From assembly GCA_016713765.1 (NCBI GenBank), contig JADJON010000001.1, positions 558,001 through 622,000 of the forward strand: DNA of 64,000 nt, given 5' to 3'. The notes beneath the pieces were generated by a model that was given only the letters and a program-made list of their open reading frames with translations, searched no databases and was not told where the DNA came from. Each line of letters starts with the position of its first letter. Within the stretch, counting starts at the first letter, position 1. A program made the position numbers and the translations under genes. This stretch comes from Bacteroidota bacterium (lineage in GTDB: Bacteria; Bacteroidota; Bacteroidia; AKYH767-A; 2013-40CM-41-45). This document shows, piece by piece, positions 59,455-64,000 of this stretch.

Positions 59455-59621
59455 AAAAGAAAAAACGCGAATCGGCGCAGCAGGCGGCGCGGCGGTTGCA
59501 GCGGAAGCTGGCGCTGCAGCAGGGTTTTTATGACGGTCGATTCCGGGAACGGGCGGTGGCTGACAAGAAAAAAGAATCGAGGAAGCGCTGGGCTCGCCGC
59601 AAGGACGGCGATGAAGCCTGA
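59448..59621 (+). CDS. small very basic protein (57 aa)
   Basis: ATG at 59448 opens MSKKKKRESAQQAARRLQRK, ending RWARRKDGDEA. It is highly charged and helical, with many Lys, Arg and Gln, as in RNA- or ribosome-associated small proteins. It starts inside the right direct repeat, 48 bases before the next gene, and is too short for usual gene calls. Its reality rests on uninterrupted coding bias and gene spacing; function is unknown. Confidence 0.55.
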   Translation: MSKKKKRESAQQAARRLQRKLALQQGFYDGRFRERAVADKKKESRKRWARRKDGDEA

Positions 59622-59655
59622 GTTCCGTGGCCTGCGGGACAGCCTGAAAAACCCT

Positions 59656-59663
59656 TACCTTCG
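59656..59663 (+). promoter_or_regulatory. -7-like element close to the next start codon
   Basis: TACCTTCG ends 6 bases before the ATG at 59670, the same pattern as at purQ. Confidence 0.4.
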
Positions 59664-59669
59664 TCGCGC

Positions 59670-60401
59670 ATGCGTTCCCTGCGAATCCTTGTCGTCCTGC
59701 TGCTGACGGCCCTTTCCGCATCCGCCCAGTTGGGCATGCGCACCCGGAATCCGTTTTACCTGTACCCCCGTTTCGGCGTCATCGGGAACAATCCTGACAT
59801 GGCGGCGGTGCTGAAGCAGAAGCTGGATCCCACCAAACAACGAACGCTGGATGTGGAGTACTCCGCAGCGCCTTCGCTGCACCTGGGTTGCGACATCATC
59901 CGCCTGCGCGGCGCGGTGATCGGTCTGCAGGCCACCGGGCTCTATGCACAACCCGAAATGCTCGTCGGGGGTGAACGGGAAAAATGGCGCGCGGGCCTCG
60001 GCGAAATGTACATGGGCCAGGCTACGCTTTTCTTCGCGCTCAATTCGAGCGGCGATCCGTATAACCTGTTCAGTCTGCCCAGTCACTCGCAAGGTGAATC
60101 GGTGATCGGGATCACCGGCGCGGTGATCCAGATGAACGAAGTGACACCGACGCAACGTGCGGTCGATTCGCTCGGCATCAGCAAGATCAACGCGAGCCTC
60201 TCCCGCGCGTTCGGTGTTTACATCGGCTGGAACTGGCGCCTGTGGGATTCCTCCTGGGTGTTCGGCATCAATGCTTCGCTGATGTGGGAGACCGGCGGCA
60301 AGCATGTTGAAATCGAGACCTCGGAAAAGTCGTTCTATCGTCCGGGGACGATGAAGTTCGCGCCGCGTATGGCTTCGGCGGGGCTGGGGTATCACTTTTG
60401 A
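59670..60401 (+). CDS. probable outer membrane beta-barrel protein, unknown function
   Basis: The 243 aa protein has a signal peptide (MRSLRILVVLLLTALSASAQ). Alternating strands follow, and the last residues (MASAGLGYHF) match a barrel-type C-terminal strand ending in Phe. Segments such as RAFGVYIGWNWRLWDSSWVF suggest membrane-facing aromatic belts. I do not recognise the family. A TACCTTCG box lies 6 bases before the ATG, and a dense repeat array begins about 40 bases after the stop. Confidence 0.72.
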   Translation: MRSLRILVVLLLTALSASAQLGMRTRNPFYLYPRFGVIGNNPDMAAVLKQKLDPTKQRTLDVEYSAAPSLHLGCDIIRLRGAVIGLQATGLYAQPEMLVGGEREKWRAGLGEMYMGQATLFFALNSSGDPYNLFSLPSHSQGESVIGITGAVIQMNEVTPTQRAVDSLGISKINASLSRAFGVYIGWNWRLWDSSWVFGINASLMWETGGKHVEIETSEKSFYRPGTMKFAPRMASAGLGYHF

Positions 60402-61330
60402 TTTACTGTATTTTTTGATTTTCGGCGCTGCTGCAGTGGTCGTAGTTCCTAACGCGCCGACCTGCGCTTCAAACTACGACCAACATCGTAGTTCCTAACG
60501 CACTGGCTTGCGCTTCAAACTACGACCAGCATTCGTAGTTCCTTCCTCGCTGGCAGGCGCTTTAAACTACGACCAGCAATGTTCGTAGCAATGTCACCGC
60601 CGGATTATTCGACCCCTACGGGGTCGGGATCGTTTTGGGATTTTTTAGCTAGGATTATGATGCCCCTACGGGGCAGGGTGGTGTTTGATTGATGCGTAGG
60701 TCGTAGTTTCTCTCGCTCTGGCCTAGGCTTCAAATTACGACCAGCTTTTGTTTGTCGGTGTTGTTGTTTGGGGCTGGTGCTTAGGTCGTAGTTCCTAACG
60801 CACTGGCTTGCGCTTCAAACTACGACCAACATCGTAGTTCCTTTCGCTCTGGCCTTCGTTTCAAACTACGACCAACATCGTAGTTTCTTTCGCGCCGGCC
60901 TGCGCTTCAAACTACGACCAGCAATGTTCGTAGCAATGTTACCGCCGGATTATTCGACCCCTACGGGGTCGGGATCGTTTTGGGATTTTTTAGCTAGGAT
61001 TATTGTGCCCCTACGGGGCGGGGCGGTGCTTGATTGATTCGTAGGTCGTAGTTTCCTTCTCGCCGGCCTGCGCTTCAAAATACGACCAACATCGTAGTTT
61101 CTCTCGCGCTGGCAGGCGCTTCAAACTACGACCAGCTTTTGTTTGTCGGTGTAGTTGTTTGGGGCTGGTGCGTAGGTCGTAGTTCCTTTCGCGCTGGCTT
61201 GCGCTTCAAACTACGACCAGCTTCTGTGGTCGTAGTTCCTTCCGCGCTGGCAGGCGCTTCAAACTACGACCAGCTTCGTAGTTCCTAACGCGCTGGCTTG
61301 CGCTTCAAACTACGACCGGCATTTGCTTTA
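60402..61330. repeat. array of about 12 imperfect 42-bp palindromes with CCCCTACGGGG hairpins
   Basis: About twelve copies of GGTCGTAGTTCCT...CGCTTCAAACTACGACC (for example near 60440, 60487, 60534, 60697, 60784, 60833, 60880, 61042, 61090, 61173, 61224 and 61278) fill the gap. Each can fold as a stem GGTCGTAGTT/AACTACGACC with a GC-rich middle. Two longer segments of about 200 bases (60582-60795 and 60928-61185) repeat as well and include GACCCCTACGGGGTC and GCCCCTACGGGGC hairpins. No gene is visible. Confidence 0.9.
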
Positions 61331-61453
61331 GCTGCTTGCGGAGTCGGAGTGTGGGTGCATAGCCCCGATGGCAGCGAGCGCCTGCGAGCGGACAGCGGGT
61401 GGAGACGGTGAAGCGGAGTTAGATTCGCTCCGCTTCTCATCTCATCTCTTCTA

Positions 61454-64000
61454 TTAAGATCCTTGTTCGATCGCGGGCGGCAGGAGTTTGTAGAGGACGG
61501 GCGTGACGATGCGCGAAAGGAGGAGCGAGCTGATGAGTCCGCCGATGAGCACCCAGGCGAGTGGCGAGTAGAGCGGCGAGTGTTCGAGCACGAGCGGGAT
61601 GAGTCCGCCGATGGCGGTGAAGGTGGTGAGAATGATCGGCAGGAAGCGCGTCTCGCCGGCTTCGTGGATCGCTTCGTCGAGGCTGCGACCTTCGCGGCGG
61701 AGGAAGTTGGTGTAGTCGACGAGCAGGATGGAGTTCTTGACTTCGATGCCGGCCAGCGCGATGAGGCCCACGACGGCGACGAAGGAAAGCGTGTTACCCG
61801 AGACGAGCAGGGCAACCACGGCGCCAATGATGCCGAGCGGGATCACCGACAACACGATGAGCGTGCTCTTAAAGGTCTTGAACTCGAGCAACAGGATGCC
61901 GAGGAAGCCGAAGATGGTGATCACGATGATGGTGCCGAGTCCGCCGAAGCTTTCCGCGCTGCTCTCGACTTCGCCGGCGGCCATGTAGGTGAAGTTGTCA
62001 GGCAGGCGGAGTCCCTTCATGCCGTCGAGTACGCGGGCAGTGACTTCGGCGGTGTTGTAGCCTTCTTTCGTGTAGCTCGTGACGGTGATGTAGCGGTTCT
62101 TGTTGTAGTGCTTGATGGTGGGCACGGCGCGTTCGAAGTGTACGGAGGCGAGCTGGCTGAGCGGGACGAGTGCGCCGCTCATGGACGAGACGTACAAGCG
62201 GTCGAGCGCGGAGAGGTCGGGGTGACCGTCGCGCTGCAGCGTGGCGTTGATGGTGTAGTCTTCGCCCTGCTCGTCCTTGTACGTCGCGATACCGAGTCCG
62301 GCCAGTCCCATGCGCACGGTCTTGTCGATCTCGCTGGTGGGAATGCCAAGCAGCGCGGCTTTGTCGGTGTTAATGGCCAGGCGGAGGTCGGTGGTGTAGT
62401 TGGTCAGCGGGTTGTTCACGTAGAGGGTGCCTTCGGTGCCTTTGAGCAGGCTCTCGACGCGGCCGGCGGCGGTGCGCAGGCTGTCGAGGTCTTCGCCGAA
62501 GACGCGGATGGCGATGGGCGCTTCGATGGGCGGGCCCTGTTCGAACTGCTTCACTTCGATGCGTGCGTCCGGATAGGCGCGGAACGAGTCGCGCAGGGCG
62601 CTGACGGTCGCTTCGAGTTCGGGCAGGTCCACCGGTTCCATGCGCACAAAGAGCTGAGAGAAGTTGCTGGTCTCGTTGCGCTGGATCTCGTTGTAGTACA
62701 CGCGGGGGTTGCCTTTGCCTACGTTGCTGTACACGGCCGTGATCTTCGGCTGCCGCATGACCACCTGCTCGGCGTAGCGCGCGATGCTGTCGGTCTTGTA
62801 GAGGTTGGTGCCGATGGGCGTTTCGATGTTGACGAGGAACATCGGCTTCTCGCTGCGCGGGAAGAGGCTGAAGCCCACCACGCCGAAGAGCGTGAGGCTG
62901 CCAAGGAAGAGCGCAAGCGCGACGAGCAGCGCGGCGACCGGACGCTTCAGCGCGCGATCGAGCAATTTGGTGTAGGTGCCGCTGATGACGCGTTGCAATC
63001 CACGGAGGAAGACGTTGCCTTCCTGTGAGTGCTTGTCGCTCAGCACGAGGCTGCTGAGGAAGGGCACGATGGTGACCGAGACGAAGTAGGAGGCGATGAT
63101 GGTGAGCACCACCGCCATGGGCAGGCTGCGGATGAAGTCGCCCGCGCCTTCGGGCATGAAGATGATCGGCAGGAAGGCGACGATGAGGATGGCGGTGCAG
63201 CCGAGCACGGCGAGCGAGATCTGCTGCGTCGCTTTGATCGCCGCGTCGCGCCGCTTGTAGCCGTTGCGCAGGAAGCGCTCGATGTTCTCCACGACCACGA
63301 TGCTGTCGTCCACCAGCAGGCCGAGGGCGATGATCATGCCCACGATGCTGAGCTGGTTGATGGTGAAGCCGAAGAGGTTGAGCAGGAAGAGTCCGATGGC
63401 GATGGAGAGCGGGATGGAGATCATCACCACCAGCGAGGCGCGGGAGCCGAGCGGCAACAGGGTGATGAGCACGAGCAGGATGGCGATGCTGAAATCGCGG
63501 GTGAAGTGCGAAAGGCGCCGGCCCACGTCGTCGGCCTGTACGAAGCCCTGTTCCAGCCGGATGCCTTCGGGCAGACGCGCGACCGCGGCGTCGATGAGGG
63601 GAGTGACTTTCTTTTGTACTTCGAGGATGTTGGTGCGGTCCTTCTCGCTCACCGTGAGGAAGATCGCCTTCTTGCCGTTGTAGCGGGTGAGGTAGGTCTC
63701 GTCGTTGTAAGCCATCTCGACCGTGGCGATGTCTTTGAGGTACACGATTCGGCCGTCGCCGGCCTGCACGACGGTGTTGCGCACTTCCTCGACCGAGCCG
63801 TAGTCGCCGCTGGTTTTGATGTTGAACTTCTTGCCGCCCGCGTCGATGCTGCCGCCGGGGATGTTCTGGGCCTCGCTCTGGATCGCGCCGAGGACGCGGT
63901 TGAGCGAGAGGCGGTGCTGGGCCATCTTGCCGAGGTCCACGGAGACGCGCAGTTGCTGGTCGGGGTAGCCGTGCAGCTTCACTTTTTTCACCTCGCGGAT
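61454..64000 (-). CDS. RND efflux transporter permease (AcrB/CusA-type), N-terminal part beyond window
   Basis: The frame is open to the last base of the window, so the start lies outside; about 848 residues are visible. Recognisable segments are KVKLHGYPDQQLRVSVDLGK (porter domain), MIIALGLLVDDSIVVVENIE (TM4 region with two Asp of the proton relay), LGIPTSEIDKTVRMGLAGLG, and VVGLIALAGIEVKNSILLVDYTNFLRREG near the end. Twelve membrane helices in two groups are typical. The substrate could be drugs or metals; the sequence alone does not decide. No adaptor is adjacent in the window. It is unlikely to be the missing partner of the 3.8-7.5 kb efflux genes, given its different base composition. 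Confidence 0.93.
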   Translation of the reverse strand: MREVKKVKLHGYPDQQLRVSVDLGKMAQHRLSLNRVLGAIQSEAQNIPGGSIDAGGKKFNIKTSGDYGSVEEVRNTVVQAGDGRIVYLKDIATVEMAYNDETYLTRYNGKKAIFLTVSEKDRTNILEVQKKVTPLIDAAVARLPEGIRLEQGFVQADDVGRRLSHFTRDFSIAILLVLITLLPLGSRASLVVMISIPLSIAIGLFLLNLFGFTINQLSIVGMIIALGLLVDDSIVVVENIERFLRNGYKRRDAAIKATQQISLAVLGCTAILIVAFLPIIFMPEGAGDFIRSLPMAVVLTIIASYFVSVTIVPFLSSLVLSDKHSQEGNVFLRGLQRVISGTYTKLLDRALKRPVAALLVALALFLGSLTLFGVVGFSLFPRSEKPMFLVNIETPIGTNLYKTDSIARYAEQVVMRQPKITAVYSNVGKGNPRVYYNEIQRNETSNFSQLFVRMEPVDLPELEATVSALRDSFRAYPDARIEVKQFEQGPPIEAPIAIRVFGEDLDSLRTAAGRVESLLKGTEGTLYVNNPLTNYTTDLRLAINTDKAALLGIPTSEIDKTVRMGLAGLGIATYKDEQGEDYTINATLQRDGHPDLSALDRLYVSSMSGALVPLSQLASVHFERAVPTIKHYNKNRYITVTSYTKEGYNTAEVTARVLDGMKGLRLPDNFTYMAAGEVESSAESFGGLGTIIVITIFGFLGILLLEFKTFKSTLIVLSVIPLGIIGAVVALLVSGNTLSFVAVVGLIALAGIEVKNSILLVDYTNFLRREGRSLDEAIHEAGETRFLPIILTTFTAIGGLIPLVLEHSPLYSPLAWVLIGGLISSLLLSRIVTPVLYKLLPPAIEQGS

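Noticed and set aside
61463..63028. 521-codon forward ORF opposite the RND pump
   Set aside because: Shadow of the pump gene; composition biased to V/G/R/E with no domain.

Overview
The window comes from a Bacteroidota chromosome, probably an uncultured lineage with GC-rich coding sequence. Three things support this. Bacteroidota-type promoters are present, with a TANNTTTG -7 element and an upstream TTG or TTTG. Eight secreted proteins appear to end in type IX secretion (T9SS) sorting domains, and a PorW/SprE-like T9SS lipoprotein is also encoded. The ATP synthase genes run atpB-E-F-H-A-G without atpD and atpC, as is usual in this phylum. I saw no rRNA or tRNA gene and no true CRISPR array.

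Positions 1-7.6 kb are clearly AT-rich and have different codon use. They look like a horizontally acquired segment: the end of a P-type cation ATPase, an ATP-cone/Mrr-like nuclease with an apparent frameshift, a beta-CASP metallo-beta-lactamase RNase, a small P-loop ATPase, a membrane protein, then a TolC-like protein and two CusB-like metal-efflux adaptors. The segment ends at about 7.61 kb in a tiny truncated ORF, followed by two inverted repeats. From 8 to 10.7 kb there is an M23 peptidase, short tandem repeats, and a decayed IS3-family element with terminal inverted repeats and a 3-bp target duplication.

From 10.7 to 23.6 kb come porW/sprE, a bactofilin and the ATP synthase cluster. A decayed GxxExxY gene inside a perfect 27-bp inverted repeat, an acyltransferase and a reverse-strand SprB-repeat protein sit between the atpZ/atpI-like genes and atpB. 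From 23.8 to 47.4 kb, large T9SS cargo proteins (an M36 metallopeptidase, a CUB/PKD/GEVED protein, a DUF4397 repeat protein, and two paralogous proteins with Ig-like repeats) alternate with housekeeping genes: a MarC-like transporter, DUF421, a 2Fe-2S ferredoxin, a MerR/B12 regulator, folE, an ECF sigma factor, purQ and DUF3575.

From 48.2 to 53.5 kb lies a three-gene operon of secreted proteins that is mostly AT-rich. Its first gene has a run of ten G inside the signal-peptide coding region, so it is a candidate phase-variable surface locus. From 53.9 to 61.4 kb there are a frameshifted EF-G-like GTPase, DUF983, two unrecognised proteins, and a REP-associated (Y1) transposase next to two dense arrays of palindromic repeats. 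The window ends inside an RND efflux pump gene.

Short tandem arrays, mostly of 7-bp words, recur in at least seven intergenic regions. Several single-base frameshifts in otherwise intact genes could be real or could be assembly errors.
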